Shown piece after piece: positions 45,837 to 56,858 of a DNA stretch of 59,930 nt. The stretch comes from Cryoendolithus antarcticus (lineage: Eukaryota; Ascomycota; Dothideomycetes; Cladosporiales; Cladosporiaceae), in the NCBI GenBank assembly GCA_002077065.1, contig NAJO01000092.1:1-59930 (forward strand), in the 5' to 3' direction. Within the stretch, counting starts at the first letter, position 1. Each line of letters starts with the position of its first letter. A program made the translations under genes and the position numbers. A model generated the notes under the pieces. That model was not told the DNA's origin. It did not search any database and worked only from the letters and a program-made list of their open reading frames with translations.

Positions 45837-47602
45837 ATGGCCGCAAGACGAGCACTCTCATCGAGAGCACTGCACAGCCTATCACACCGAACAGCAGCAC
45901 CCACAGTCCGGATAGCCAGGATGCCTCAGTCTGCTTCATCCAGCAAAGTCGCCCTCCGCCGCTTGCATGCCACAACCTCGCAACTTCAGGCCTCTGCGCA
46001 ACTGGCTACGACTTCAACCTCCTACCCCACCACCCATGAAGTCCCGGAGGTCATCAACACTCACAACTTCATCGACAACAAGTTCATCCCCTCCAAAACC
46101 TCACAATGGATTGATCTCCACGATCCCGCAACAAATAACCTGGTGACAAGAGTGCCGCAGTCTACATCCGAAGAGCTTACAGCCGCCGTAGACTCCGCCG
46201 AGAAAGCGTTTCCAGCATGGAAGGCCACGAGTGTCCTTCACAGACAGGGCATTATGTTCAAGTACGTCGCGCTCATCCGCGAGAACTGGGATCGACTGGC
46301 TGCGAGCATCACGTTGGAGCAAGGCAAGACATTCGCCGATGCAAGGGGAGATGTCCTTCGAGGTCTTCAAGTCGCGGAGACGGCTTGCGGCATCACTACG
46401 CAAATCACAGGAGAGGTGCTGGAAGTTGCCAAGGATATGGAGACGAGGTCGTACCGTGAGCCGCTCGGTGTGGTGGCTGCGATTTGCCCGTTCAACTTCC
46501 CCGCTATGATTCCGCTCTGGACCATTCCCATTGCGACGGTGACGGGGAATACGTGTGTCATCAAGCCGAGCGAGCGAGATCCCGGCGCTACGATGATCCT
46601 GGCTGAGCTTGCTGCGCAAGCTGGCTTTCCAGAGGGTGTGATCAACATTGTGCATGGCGCGGCGAAGACCGTAGACTTCATCCTCGATGAGCCGAGGATC
46701 AAGGCTATAAGCTTCGTGGGCTCGAACAAGGCGGGAGAGTACATCTACTCCCGTGGGTCGGCAAATGGCAAGAGAGTGCAAGCCAATTTGGGCGCGAAGA
46801 ACCATTGCGCCGTGCTGCCAGATTGCAACAAGAACCACGCCCTGAACGCGATCACAGGCGCAGCTTTCGGCGCTGCAGGACAGCGATGCATGGCTTTGAG
46901 CACGCTGGTACTTGTTGGCGAGACGAAGGAATGGGCGCCGCAAATTGCTGAGCGTGCGAAGGCGCTAAGCATGAATGGTGGGTTCGAAAAGGGAGCAGAT
47001 CTCGGACCAGTTATCTCGCCACAGGCAAAGGAGAGGATTGAGGGATTGATCGCTAGTGCTGAGAAGGAGGGCGCGACGATCCTCTTGGATGGACGTGGGC
47101 AGAAGCCGGAGAAGTACCCCAATGGCAACTGGGTGAGTTGATGTTCACATGATGTCCAAGATTGTAGTCCACTGACAACATCCAGGTTGGCCCAACGATC
47201 ATCGCAAACGTAACGCCTGATATGACATGCTACAAAGAGGAGATCTTCGGTCCTGTCCTCGTCTGCCTGAATGTCCCTACGCTGGACGATGCCATTGCTC
47301 TCATCAACAAGAACGAATACGGCAACGGCGTCGCCTGCTTCACAACCAACGGCGCAACCGCTACGAGATTCCAGAAGGAGGTCGAGGCTGGACAAGTCGG
47401 AATCAACGTGCCGATCCCTGTGCCATTGCCCATGTTCAGCTTCACGGGCAACAAGAAGAGTGTTGCTGGCGGGGGTGCGAACACGTTTTACGGCAAGCCT
47501 GGGATTCAGTTCTATACGCAGCAGAAGACTGTGACGAGTTTCTGGAGTGGTGCAGATGCGGGAAGTAGCAAGGCGAGTGTAAATATGCCGACGCAGTCGT
47601 AA
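45837..47602 (+). CDS. ALDH6A1: Methylmalonate-semialdehyde dehydrogenase (acylating), mitochondrial
   Basis: Two exons, 45837-47132 and 47186-47602, with a 53-bp GTGAGT...CAG intron; 570 residues. The N-terminus ([19 protein letters not shown] and on to about residue 50) is rich in Arg, Ser and Ala and lacks acids, as expected of a mitochondrial presequence. ALDH6 features: [67 protein letters not shown], the family-specific [13 protein letters not shown], and the catalytic Cys in [13 protein letters not shown]. The C-terminal exon has [12 protein letters not shown] and [17 protein letters not shown]. Converts malonate or methylmalonate semialdehyde to acetyl-CoA or propionyl-CoA in valine and beta-alanine breakdown. 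I chose ATG 45837 because it starts the presequence. Confidence 0.95.
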
Positions 47603-47752
47603 GGGTGGCTATGTATAACGAGAATCGAACATGCTGTATACTGACTACGTAACTCTATCTCTCATAAACCTCAGGTGGCGTTGCAAATACCACTTGCGCA
47701 ACCTGAAGCTACTGAACGCAGCGCAGCCACGCTGATCGCAGTCGTGTCCGGA

Positions 47753-48282
47753 TCACCTTACGAACCACACCGCCCATGTGACAATGCTCGCAACCACCGC
47801 TCCTGCGGCTGCGGCAGCTGGTACGAGCATGCCCAGCATGCCGAGCATTGTCATGGTGGCGAAGATACCTCCTGCTGGAGTGAATGCTCCATACATCCAC
47901 GCTTGGAAGCCTGCTGCGAGGGAGCCTTGCTAGAGTCAGCATATGTGTCACCCGTTCGTCCTGGGTCCTATCGCACCAGCTATGACGCCGCCAGGTCCGA
48001 AGCCTAGGCATAGGAAAAGTGTGATGACGACTGTGAACGTGATCCACCACACTGTGATAAGGAGCAAGACGTCTGCGACCAACCATCAGCACGAATATCG
48101 CCGAGCAGATGATGACCAGTAGTCCTACGGGGTTGAGTGAGCCAGGCTGTCAAGCTTGCCCAATGGGTGGAAAGGCATCCGAATACCACATTGCGCTCCA
48201 CGGCAAAGCTATGTAGTCCAGCAGCGAAGCTAGTGGCGTTCGTAAAGTTCGCACTGGCAACTATGAGGTTGGTGAAAGGCAT
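47753..48282 (-). CDS. IFI6/ISG12 (interferon-induced 6-16) family membrane protein
   Basis: Three exons on the minus strand: 48129-48282, 47977-48072, 47753-47925, with introns of 56 and 51 bp, both in phase 1; 140 residues. No single open frame shows it. Exon 2 gives VLLLITVWWITFTVVITLFL and FGPGGVIAG; exon 3 continues SLAAGFQAWMYGAFTPAGGI and FATMTMLGMLGMLVPAAAAA. The Gly/Ala-rich hydrophobic core and the G-F-G-P-x-G-V-I-A-G-S-x-A-A-G run across the second splice are the signature of the 6-16 family (Pfam Ifi-6-16). Metazoan members sit in mitochondrial or ER membranes and affect apoptosis; fungal members are uncharacterised. The gene lies tail-to-tail with MMSDH, 150 bp apart. Start ATG 48282 is the first in frame. 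Confidence 0.82.
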
Positions 48283-49237
48283 CCTTTTTGGAGCCAGGAC
48301 AGACAAATTGCGAAAGTGCGGAAGAGCAGGATACGTGATGAGGAGGCGAGGCTGTTAGTATTAACTACTTCTTCTGTAGGTTGGTGGATCTGCGCAGGCG
48401 GCACAGTTGGGCGCTTCAGCAGCCACAGCCTCGTTCGCCAGCCTTATTGTCTGCCCGGCCGCCGAGCTCGATGAAGCGATTGGTAAGTAGCGTTTCTGCA
48501 CGTCGACTGAATGTCTGGAGTGAGAACTCGTTTGTTCTCCTATGCTCCGCTAGTATCGAAGCATATTGTACGCCATCATTAACATATCACACTTTGACTA
48601 GACCCCTTGTAGCGAGGCAGCTGAGAGTCTCTCAGAGCGTCTCGCGTCTAAGACGATGAGGGATTTTGGTAGATCTGGCCATGTCGATCACTATTCCCAC
48701 GAGCATGGATGCGATTTCGCGTGTGTAGGCATATGTTCGGAGCTATCGCACGTTGACGAGGCGCTATGTTCTGCTTGAGGCATTAAGTCTGTTGCCCGAA
48801 GCGTTCTTATGTCCACAACTTCGATTGCTCGAAGTGTTTACCCTCTACCATGAACAGTGTCGACTCTGACCAAGGGAACGGGCTAGTCACTAAGCGCTGA
48901 TCTGAATTCGGACGCTAGAATCGCTAGCCATCCATCGTTATTATGCGTATAGGTGGCGCGTCGAGTCCTTGCGCTTAGCTGTATCCGTGCCGCAGAGATG
49001 CAGAAGCGGAGGTGGACACTGTGTCACTCAGAGTAGTGTCAGGTGAGCCATCAAGCCCCTCTCTTACATCTATCGACAGAGGAGCAGCACTGCTATTACG
49101 AGCCGCGTCGGCATTGTGAGGGTCCCTTTTCATTGACAGCTGTGAGCACTGCGCGGTAATCTGCCCGGCACCCGCAAGCTTACTACTCGAGCTCTTGGAA
49201 CACAAAGCATAACTTCTACCAAAAATGGTGAGGCCCG
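48283..49237. other. Gene-poor stretch with possible coding remains
   Basis: About 950 bp. Short plus-strand runs such as CPQLRLLEVFTLYHEQC (near 48820-48860) look LRR-like but are interrupted by stops. They may belong to the decayed gene that follows. No intact gene was found. Confidence 0.3.
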
Positions 49238-51492
49238 GTGCTAGAAGGCATAATATTCCGTTACTTTCAGACTGTGTCTCAAAGGTACAACAGCTTTGGA
49301 TCAACTTCTCAAGACCCTACGGATCCCGTCTGTTTTGAGCAAATTCAGCATGGCTTTGCCTTAGAAGATCTGGCAAACATATTGCTCAGATACTCGACTA
49401 AAGTGGACCGACCGATCCAAACTAGTTCTCGAGAACATGCAGAACGCTTCATCTGGCTGCTGTACCCCTGTTGTGCAAAGAGATCCGCCTCGAATATCAC
49501 CCAGCTGGGCCAAATAACCCGTATGGACAAGGCTTCATCCTTCGACAGATCTCAAGTTGGGAGAATGTGCTCAATGCTCGCTCGGCGCATCGCTTTGTTC
49601 GGTCCATACGAGTAACGGAGATAGCTCAACATCGACGAGATTCACAACGTTCGACCATCTTCGTTCTCGTGAAGAGACGATGACTTCTCTATTACAATGC
49701 ACGATCATGCCTGGTCAGTATTACCGCTCGAGATTGACCATGAAGAGGATCGAATGGCTGCTGACCTGGAGTGGTGCCCTCTTGCGCAGTTGATTGCAAC
49801 GTTACCTGCCCTGGATCATTTCTCCTACTTCTGCAAGCCTGGACTTCCGATGCGTGTCTGGCGAGCCTTGGACAGAGAAACGTCTCGCTGTCGGACACAT
49901 GTACAGTCCTCTTAGATTGGAACGACCATGGAAGCGGATCCGCTTGACCCGGAGGAGGTGGCCATTTTGACCTCGCCGAGATTGCGAACGATTCGCGCCT
50001 GGGTGCCGATGTGTAGCCTCCACCCCTACGAAGACGTTACGTCGATTGTGTTGCAGAAGCTGCTGGAACGATCCAATTCTGGTATAGAGCATGTATCTTG
50101 CAAGGCACGTGGAGCCCGTTTCCAGGATCGATATCCGGACAAACTGTCAAGCCGGACATACGATAGGATAAGACAGAAGTCAGAGAAGCTGTGTCAAAAT
50201 GAGATGCCCAGATATGATCACGCTCGCCTTAAGAGCTTCGAGTCCAGTGTTGGTCCGCATATGGGAAACGAGCATTGGGTCCACATCCTCCAAGACTGGA
50301 TCGCCAATGGATACATCGATCATATCGATGTGCTGAAGCTCCGAGTATCACCACAGCGAATTGGTGCTGCTATAGCGTCGTATTTCTTGGGCTTCGACTC
50401 GCTTAAACCTTGGTCATCGGACACGAAGTAGAGATGACTCGTTATGCAATGTCTTTGCCTGACTCCATCGCGGCTATATCTAGACACTGTCAAGCCTCTC
50501 CTAGCGATTCGCTTTCTATGTCACGTCAGCGATGATGCGTTCACTAGTCCATTGCATCGCCATAGACGTACTTTACGTCGCCTGTGATTTGCAAGAACTC
50601 GAGACTTCCGGGGTGGGGACGCACCGCAACCAATCGATAGGATGAGGCTGGAGTCCTTGGTAAATCTTTGCCCGCTGCTAGACGATCTCAGGGTCGCGAG
50701 GAGTCGATCATGTGGAAGTCTCGAGGAACGCGCGCTTTACTCACTCCTGGGCAGGATCTCCGGCCTGAAGTACCTGTCACTACTTCTAGACTGCAACAAT
50801 CCAGATATGTATCCACCCTCCGACACTAAGATGAAGATGAAGAGGGGGAAGACGGCTACAGTGACGACGTGCACGACGAGGGAGACGATGCGAGGGAAGT
50901 CATGGCGACGGGAGCCGACGTTACAAGCCGCAAGACTGATTGCATGATGAGCTACGGCGATGCGCGAGGCGGACAGGCTCACCCTGATGATGCGTCTCAA
51001 GCTTCATCGGCTTCTGGAGCGCTCATTCTGCACGATTACGTTCTTGATATGGAGCCAATGTCCAACGTCGGCAGCTTCGGGGCTGAGGACGTTCGCACAG
51101 CGATGATTAATGCAGTAGTTGACGAGCATCTGGCTCGCAGCATATTCGGGGCAGTGTTAAACACATCACAGCGAAGCGCCGTTGTTCGGCCACAATGCCG
51201 CTTTGACTTAAGTCCGGTGCAAGGGATCTACTCTGAAGCAATGACTGGCGTGATATTAAATCTGACAAGGTGGTGGAGTGTCGAGCATGTACATGGCGCT
51301 TCTTCACCAAGGGTCACTCGCATCCGAAGCAAAGTTGATTGGTACGCTGAGCAACACGGAAGCAATACAGCACTCGCACCAGCAGTGGAGAAGATCTTGA
51401 GGAGCATATGGCCTGCAAAATCGGAGGAGCTAGGATCTTGGATGACGGACTGGTCCAGCTTCCCACTTTGTTCGGCGGATGGAGATGACTGA
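49238..51492 (+). pseudogene. Decayed F-box/LRR-like gene
   Basis: Protein-like segments follow each other on the plus strand in different frames: HGFALEDLANILLRYSTKVD (49238-49615, frame A); LCKEIRLEYHPAGPNNPYGQ with RFVRSIRVTEIAQHRRD (49471-49683, frame B); ATLPALDHFSYFCKPGLPMR with VWRALDRETSRC (49697-49915, frame A); then after one in-frame TAG, LTSPRLRTIRAWVPMCSLHP (49928-50431); VNLCPLLDDLRVARSRSCGS (50642 on); and VVDEHLARSIFGAVLNTSQR with VRPQCRFDLSPVQ (50869-51492, other frame). The Leu-spaced text and ordering recall large F-box-associated LRR proteins common in dothideomycetes. At least two frameshifts and several stops separate the parts, so it is likely a pseudogene. No F-box itself was confirmed. 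Confidence 0.45.
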
Positions 51493-52402
51493 GAGAATGA
51501 GCTGCGTGCTACAGAGGCTAGTCACTCGCTGGCTGCTTGTCGCAAAGGAAGTCCACGCGCAGGCCGCCGATCTTTCTCGAGAGCCGTAGATCCTGTAACA
51601 ATATGAAGTTTGTAATATACATGCCTCTCGTAGGATCAGCCGCGTGCATTTGTATCACAGCCGAGAGGATGGTGGCTTTTTCCGACAAGATGACGCTATG
51701 AGAAGCGCAGCCGGTAGCACAACATCGTTCGCTTCGTCCGTAGCACATCCGAACAGGGCGTTATCGATCGCCGAGTCAGTGGTCTCTCACACGCGCCCGG
51801 GCGTTCAGTCGAATGATCTGCCAGTCGCCTGCGATGCGCGATGACCTCCGTCCGATATCCGACACGCCTTGAGGTGCAGGTCTCTAATCGGGCGAGGGTA
51901 GCAATGATGGCCTGGAGGGTGATTGCATAGAAGGCGCAAATTTGCAATCAGCGATGGCATACATTAACAACTGGTAGACCAGACCTCTATTGCCAGTCCA
52001 AGAGGCGACGCCCGGTGCACTCACGGTGCGCGACGTCCCCGATCTGGAACTGGCTTGGCGGAACAGAAACCTTCATCGACTTCGGATCGTCGTAGTGCCA
52101 CGGACTTGGAGCCTTACACTTGCTTGGCCGAATAAGGCTGCTCACTCAGTGTCTGAGCGCAGTGCTTATCGCGCCGACCTGGAACCCACGCTTGCTTGGT
52201 CGAACATCGAAATTGCGGCAAGGAGAGATGGTGGTGGCCACCCGCCAAGAGGCGCGCATGTGTGACGACTACCCATGCAGACTTCTTCCTGATCGATTGA
52301 GCGATGAAACATGCGCTGATGGAAGCGAGAGAAAGGGTTCTGGACCCCTGCAGGAGCTAGAAGCGGTTGTTGTATCGGAGTTGTTACCTATCTTACCGTA
52401 TT
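51493..52402. other. Intergenic region with possible further coding remains
   Basis: About 900 bp. A plus-strand run near 52330-52428 (LEAVVVSELLPILPYFNALH) resembles the decayed LRR-like sequence to its left. Frames here are short and none is called as a gene. Confidence 0.3.
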
Positions 52403-53590
52403 TCAACGCCCTCCATCGCATATTTTGATTCTCTTGACAAATTCGGGATTGACAAGTGGATTGTGCAGCTCCGCAATCGTCGACATGCACGCTGCTGCAG
52501 GATCTCCACTTCCTGCTAGCGATCCCGACCAGTATTCATTGCCAGGGAACGAGTTGCCATCCCATGCATAGCTTAGCACAAGCAACTCACCTCCGTCAAG
52601 CTTCTCCGCAGGGTTCCGTTTGCTGAATAGTACTGTGATACTCTTGGCTGCGCCAGCGTCGATTACGGTCTGCTGTATTGTTCTGTCCATGTTGATCCAC
52701 GCGAACTCGATGGTGGAGATGTGTGGAAGATCCAGCTCTGCAATTACATCGGCGAATGTCTCCATGTAGTAATCTGGTTGATGTCGCGACCGCTCCCAAA
52801 CACCCAAGCCGAGACCGACAACATATGCCCAGGCTTTGCGCTTCACCTCGCCCGCCCGGGCATTCGCTTCGAGGAGCAGCATCTCAGCTGTAAAGCGTAT
52901 ACGCGCCTTGTACATGTCTGCATCGAACCTCGCGCGAGCGTTCTTTGTCGCTCCCAAAAATGACTGGATCAATTCACTGAGTGCGGGGTGCTGGAAGCCT
53001 TTGCCTTGAGTCGGCAGAATATGGGTCGAGTCCATGCGATCGTCCCGCTCGAATCGAGCTCCGACTAAGCCAATGATGATGCCGCGATCCTCGAATGTTG
53101 CTGGTCGACCTGCTTCCCCGTGATTGTAGCGGCTTCCGTCGTTGATGAAGAAGCTGGGACTGCTGACACCGACTAAGGATGAGAGCATGATCTCGTCGTA
53201 GGATAGGTACTGGTCGAGTGTGAGGTAGCGATTGAGATGCTGAGCGTCTGAGCCGTTCCGGTCCCATTCTTCGCAGGTATCGACACCGCGCATGGTATTG
53301 CCGTCGCGCAGCATTGTGTAGTCGTCGCCTCCCATGAACACAAGCGGGCGTTTCTTGATGAAGCGGGCGACGAGATCCTGCCATGTGAAGGATGGATCGT
53401 AAAGTGCCTTTTCGTGCTTTGACCCATGGTTCCGCTTGTGCGCGAGAAAGCGCTGCAGTAAGTCCGGGAATCTCGAGTGGATAATGATGCGTGTTGCTTT
53501 GGCATCGGTTACCACGATATCAGGATCAAAGTTCCGTACGCTGTTGGCTTTGGTCGGTGGCTGTACAGCCAGGCCCCGAGTGCTCAACAT
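52403..53590 (-). CDS. DUF4804-like protein
   Basis: Single exon of 395 residues on the minus strand. Conserved-looking blocks are IIIHSRFPDLLQRFLAHKR, PLVFMGGDDYTMLRDGNTMR, LTLDQYLSYDEIMLSSLVGV, SSPSFFINDGSRYNHGE, FEDRGIIIGLVGARFERDDR and the C-terminal GNEYWSGSLAGSGDPAAACM. I recall this combination from the DUF4804 family, found in fungi, animals and some bacteria; its activity is unknown. There is no signal peptide or membrane helix, so a cytosolic protein is expected. The start at 53590 is the only in-frame ATG before the conserved part. Confidence 0.7.
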   Translation of the reverse strand: MLSTRGLAVQPPTKANSVRNFDPDIVVTDAKATRIIIHSRFPDLLQRFLAHKRNHGSKHEKALYDPSFTWQDLVARFIKKRPLVFMGGDDYTMLRDGNTMRGVDTCEEWDRNGSDAQHLNRYLTLDQYLSYDEIMLSSLVGVSSPSFFINDGSRYNHGEAGRPATFEDRGIIIGLVGARFERDDRMDSTHILPTQGKGFQHPALSELIQSFLGATKNARARFDADMYKARIRFTAEMLLLEANARAGEVKRKAWAYVVGLGLGVWERSRHQPDYYMETFADVIAELDLPHISTIEFAWINMDRTIQQTVIDAGAAKSITVLFSKRNPAEKLDGGELLVLSYAWDGNSFPGNEYWSGSLAGSGDPAAACMSTIAELHNPLVNPEFVKRIKICDGGR

Positions 53591-54076
53591 TTATGCCCAG
53601 GACAGTGCTGTGACCGCTCTGTGACGCAGACTCTTCGCGGTGCAATAGAGGCAATGAGATGACAGGGCGCATTGGGAGGATGTTATTCCAGTGCACCAAA
53701 AGGAAAGACTCACTCTTGCACTGCCTCGTTGCCGCCTACAAAGTGCATTCCGAGGCTCTAGCCTGGCGACAGTGCATTCAAGACATGACTCTTCCAAGCT
53801 GAACGAGACGACAACGGAAGCTCGAGCGCCTCAACTCCTTGCAGATTGTACAATGACGAGATTGCCTTCCTGCACACATGTTGTAGATGAGAAAGAGGGA
53901 TCGAAAGGTTGTGCGCTGATGAAGTCTACCGTACTATTACGACGGGAGGAAAGTTTGTCCGACCCTCCTCTCTGGCGGCAGCCGTTCCATAGATTGATGT
54001 ATATGCATTGCCATTATTGACTCACCGTGCTCTGAGCGCGCGACTGTACATTGCTCTTATCAATTGCATCGACTCG
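53591..54076. other. Divergent intergenic region
   Basis: About 490 bp between the DUF4804-like gene and the small membrane protein gene. No feature recognised. Confidence 0.35.
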
Positions 54077-54550
54077 ATGTCAAGCGCCGCTACGCTGGAG
54101 GTCAGCCAAGATGTCACCACCAAGGCGAAGAGCAGACTCGCTCGTGCAGCAGACTCGGCGAAATACCTCTACGACCCCAAAACTGGACCGAAGCCAACTC
54201 ACTACCACACCCGCACTTTCCTGAAGAGCTTGAGATACTTCACCATCTTCGCCTTCTGGCGGCTCGTGCGATACGCGAAGTACGCAGCTGTTGGGGCGAT
54301 CGCGGCAGCTGTCAGTGGCACCGTCATTGGATCTGTATTCAGTGGTGCTGCATTTGTGGTTGCGCCGACTGGCATCGTGGGCGGAGCGACGATTGGATTG
54401 GTGTGGGCGATTGCAAAGTACGGCTTCCGTCGCGTGAGGACGAAGGCCGGTGGACGGGCAGCGCAGCACTCGAATCCTCGACTCGACGAGAAGGCCGACG
54501 CTGGGAAGGCAGAGGTTCAGCGACAGCCACCGAGGATTGAGCCTTGGTGA
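54077..54550 (+). CDS. Small Gly/Ala-rich membrane protein of unknown function
   Basis: Single open frame of 157 residues from ATG 54077 (MSSAATLEVSQDVTTKAKSR). The middle carries two hydrophobic helices separated by a short turn (AAVGAIAAAVSGTVIGSVFS and GAAFVVAPTGIVGGATIGLV). Basic and aromatic residues flank them (FLKSLRYFTIFAFWRLVRYA before, YGFRRVRTKAGGR after). The tail is charged and disordered. I do not recognise a family. It is the last gene before the AT-rich block. Confidence 0.6.
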   Translation: MSSAATLEVSQDVTTKAKSRLARAADSAKYLYDPKTGPKPTHYHTRTFLKSLRYFTIFAFWRLVRYAKYAAVGAIAAAVSGTVIGSVFSGAAFVVAPTGIVGGATIGLVWAIAKYGFRRVRTKAGGRAAQHSNPRLDEKADAGKAEVQRQPPRIEPW

Positions 54551-55074
54551 ATTGCGACTCTCAAGCGGGCTGCTGGAGAGGCAGACAACTTAGCTCGTAC
54601 ACGAGTGCTATCACCATAACCGTGGAGACTCGACGGATCCGCGTCCCGACGCAAGCGTACGGTACAGTGTTGCAGAGGACAGCCAGTGCCTAAGGGCGAG
54701 TTACGACAAGAACCGCGAAGAAGGGAGATGCGGGAGATCGAGTATACACCGGAGTCATGAAGAGAAATGCCTAGCGCAGACGGTCGAGGGCTGGGTACGG
54801 CCATTGCACGTGCTCGACGTAGCGCCTGTTTAAGACAGCCATCAGAACGATCTTCTAAAGAGCCCTAGAGTCTCCCCTTAGCACCGAGTTCGCAGGGTCT
54901 TTATGCTCGAAGGTTGGACTATCCTGGTTGTACTTGCCGGACCTATGGCTCTCCTATCGGCGTCTCTGCCGTCGCTACCGAAGGTCAGAACAAGCGATAC
55001 GTCGGATCGGAAGCATGAACTGTCCTAGCCGTTACACCGCACTATACCCGAGTTACTTGCAGCCATGTAGAGGG
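54551..55074. other. Transition zone before the AT-rich block
   Basis: About 520 bp of ordinary base composition without a recognisable gene, ending abruptly at about 55075 where the sequence becomes AT-rich. Confidence 0.4.
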
Positions 55075-56423
55075 CTTCTATTATCTAATGGTATATTACT
55101 TATAGGCTTTTATAAAACTATGAGATAAGAATTTATACGCCTAATTTAGTGCTCTAGTAGCCTATATAGGAATCTATCCTATAAGCTATCTAAGAAGGAA
55201 ACTACTTATTATAGTAAAAACCTCTAATCCTTTCTCTTATATTACTTTTATTGTTATTTTACCTTCTAGAAGTATACTAGACTATATACTAGTAATACTC
55301 CTACTCCTTATCTTAAGTAATTATTCTCCTCTTACCTACCTCCTCCCTCCTCTCTAGCTCCCTCTTAGTCTCCTCTACTAGTTTAAACTATATAATATAT
55401 CCTTAATCTAGGATCTATTAGGTAATCCTTTTTAGGTTATCTAGGCTATTTATTATTGCCCTAAATAATCTATCGTTTACTTATCTCTAGATCTCCCCTA
55501 ATAGTATAAAATATATAGTATTTACTAAAACTATATCGAATTTTTTTAAAAACCCTAACTTTTTTAGAAGTCTTTAATTTCGCTAAGTTATAGATAGGGT
55601 CTTGAGAATCCAAGTCCGTAAAAAGGTTTCTAGGGTCGATTATAGTCTATTTACAAAACGGTTTCGGACGCTTTGAAGTAGCCCCGTTAACTCTATATCG
55701 CGGTTTTTAGGAAGACCTCATATTCTACCTAGCGCACTTTTCTAAAGACCCCGAGAATACGCGGTTTTTACGATTTCTCTCCTAGGAGCCTTCCCTAGCG
55801 AGTATTAGCTACTTTCATTAGACTCTCTAGGCTTAGTATAGTATATTATATTACTAGGTATAGCTAGAAACGTTACTAGAGAGTCTTACTAAAAACCGCG
55901 TATTCTAGGAGAATTTTATTTTATAGGGGTTTTAGGTATATCTCTTAGGATAACTTCTAATAGACTAGCGACTAGTTTTACTCAATTATCTAGGCTTATT
56001 ATAGTCTAGTTCTATTTAATCTAGAGTAAGAACGCTAGTAGAGAGCTCTATTAAAACCTAAAAGTAGTAAAGTATCTCTCTAGTTCTATAAGTCTCTAAG
56101 GAGTAAGTTTTATTAAGGCTTTCTATAGAGTAGTAACTATCTCTATAGAACTCTTAGATCTTTATATAGAATATAGAATATAGCGCTAATATAGCTAAGA
56201 CTATAGTAAGAAGTCTATATATCTAATAGTAGTACTAGTACTAAGGAAAGAGAAAGTCTTAGCTATAATATAGTTTTAAAGACTACTATAGATCTATATA
56301 ACTCTAGTTCCTATACTATAGTACCTTATAGTCTACTCTATATATTCTAAATCTAGTAACTAAGTCTAAATCCTCTCTATCCTCTTCTAGGTCTACCTCT
56401 AGTCTTAATCTTTCTAGGTCTTC
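55075..56423. repeat. AT-rich block with RIP-like composition, probable mutated transposon remnant
   Basis: About 1.35 kb in which CpA and TpG are nearly absent and TpA is very common (long runs of CTA, TAG, TATA), while CC, CT and some CG remain. That is the pattern left by repeat-induced point mutation of C to T in CpA on both strands. Stops occur in all frames. The left edge is sharp; the right edge is the LTR at 56424. The original element cannot be named from what remains. Confidence 0.8.
55754..55906. repeat. Nested inverted repeats inside the AT-rich block
   Basis: Outer arms: AGAATACGCGGTTTTTA at 55754-55770 and its exact reverse complement at 55890-55906. Inner arms: AGACTCTCTAG at 55820-55830 and its reverse complement at 55876-55886. 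A further direct copy of CGCGGTTTTTA lies at 55699-55709. Confidence 0.8.
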
Positions 56424-56858
56424 TGTTACGGTCACGTTCCGCGGGACGAAGGAAACGCCTCAGGGCGCACCTTGTCGCACGGCTACATCACGTGACACAG
56501 CCTTGGCAACAGATCAACAGAGCACGCAGACCAGGTCGCTGCTCCGTCGCTCTGTCCTTGGCAACAGAACATGGGAGAGCAACAGGCCAACAGAGCAGAC
56601 AGAGCGCTCTGTTGCTCTCCTGCTCTGTCTTACACTGATCACACTTGATCATGGACGACTCTTATAGGTATATAGCGAGCGAGAGTGCCTTCTGCATCTC
56701 TCGTGTTCAACTCATTGTTCATAGTGACTGATTGGAATCATTCTCCCAGGCCACTTGTGCATTCTGTTAGCATCCCTCGCCTAGCCCTCTGTACTCCAGC
56801 TCGACTTCACTCTCTAAAGAATACTCTGACCCTTGTCACTTACGACTCTGTCGTAACA
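56424..56858 (+). repeat. 5' LTR of the retrotransposon
   Basis: 435 bp bounded by TGTTACG and CGTAACA, a perfect 7-bp terminal inverted repeat with the standard TG...CA ends. A TATA-like TATAGGTATATA lies at 56663-56674, so transcription (start of R) is expected near 56695-56710. U3 holds nested palindromes at 56574-56628. The second LTR is outside the window, so the borders rest on the terminal repeats and the position of gag. Confidence 0.85.

Noticed and set aside
48381..48659. Plus-strand frame with GTAAGT and TAG splice-like signals
   Set aside because: Could form a small two-exon product, but the text is Ala/Ser/Arg-rich without recognisable similarity, and it overlaps the promoter side of the IFI6-like gene.
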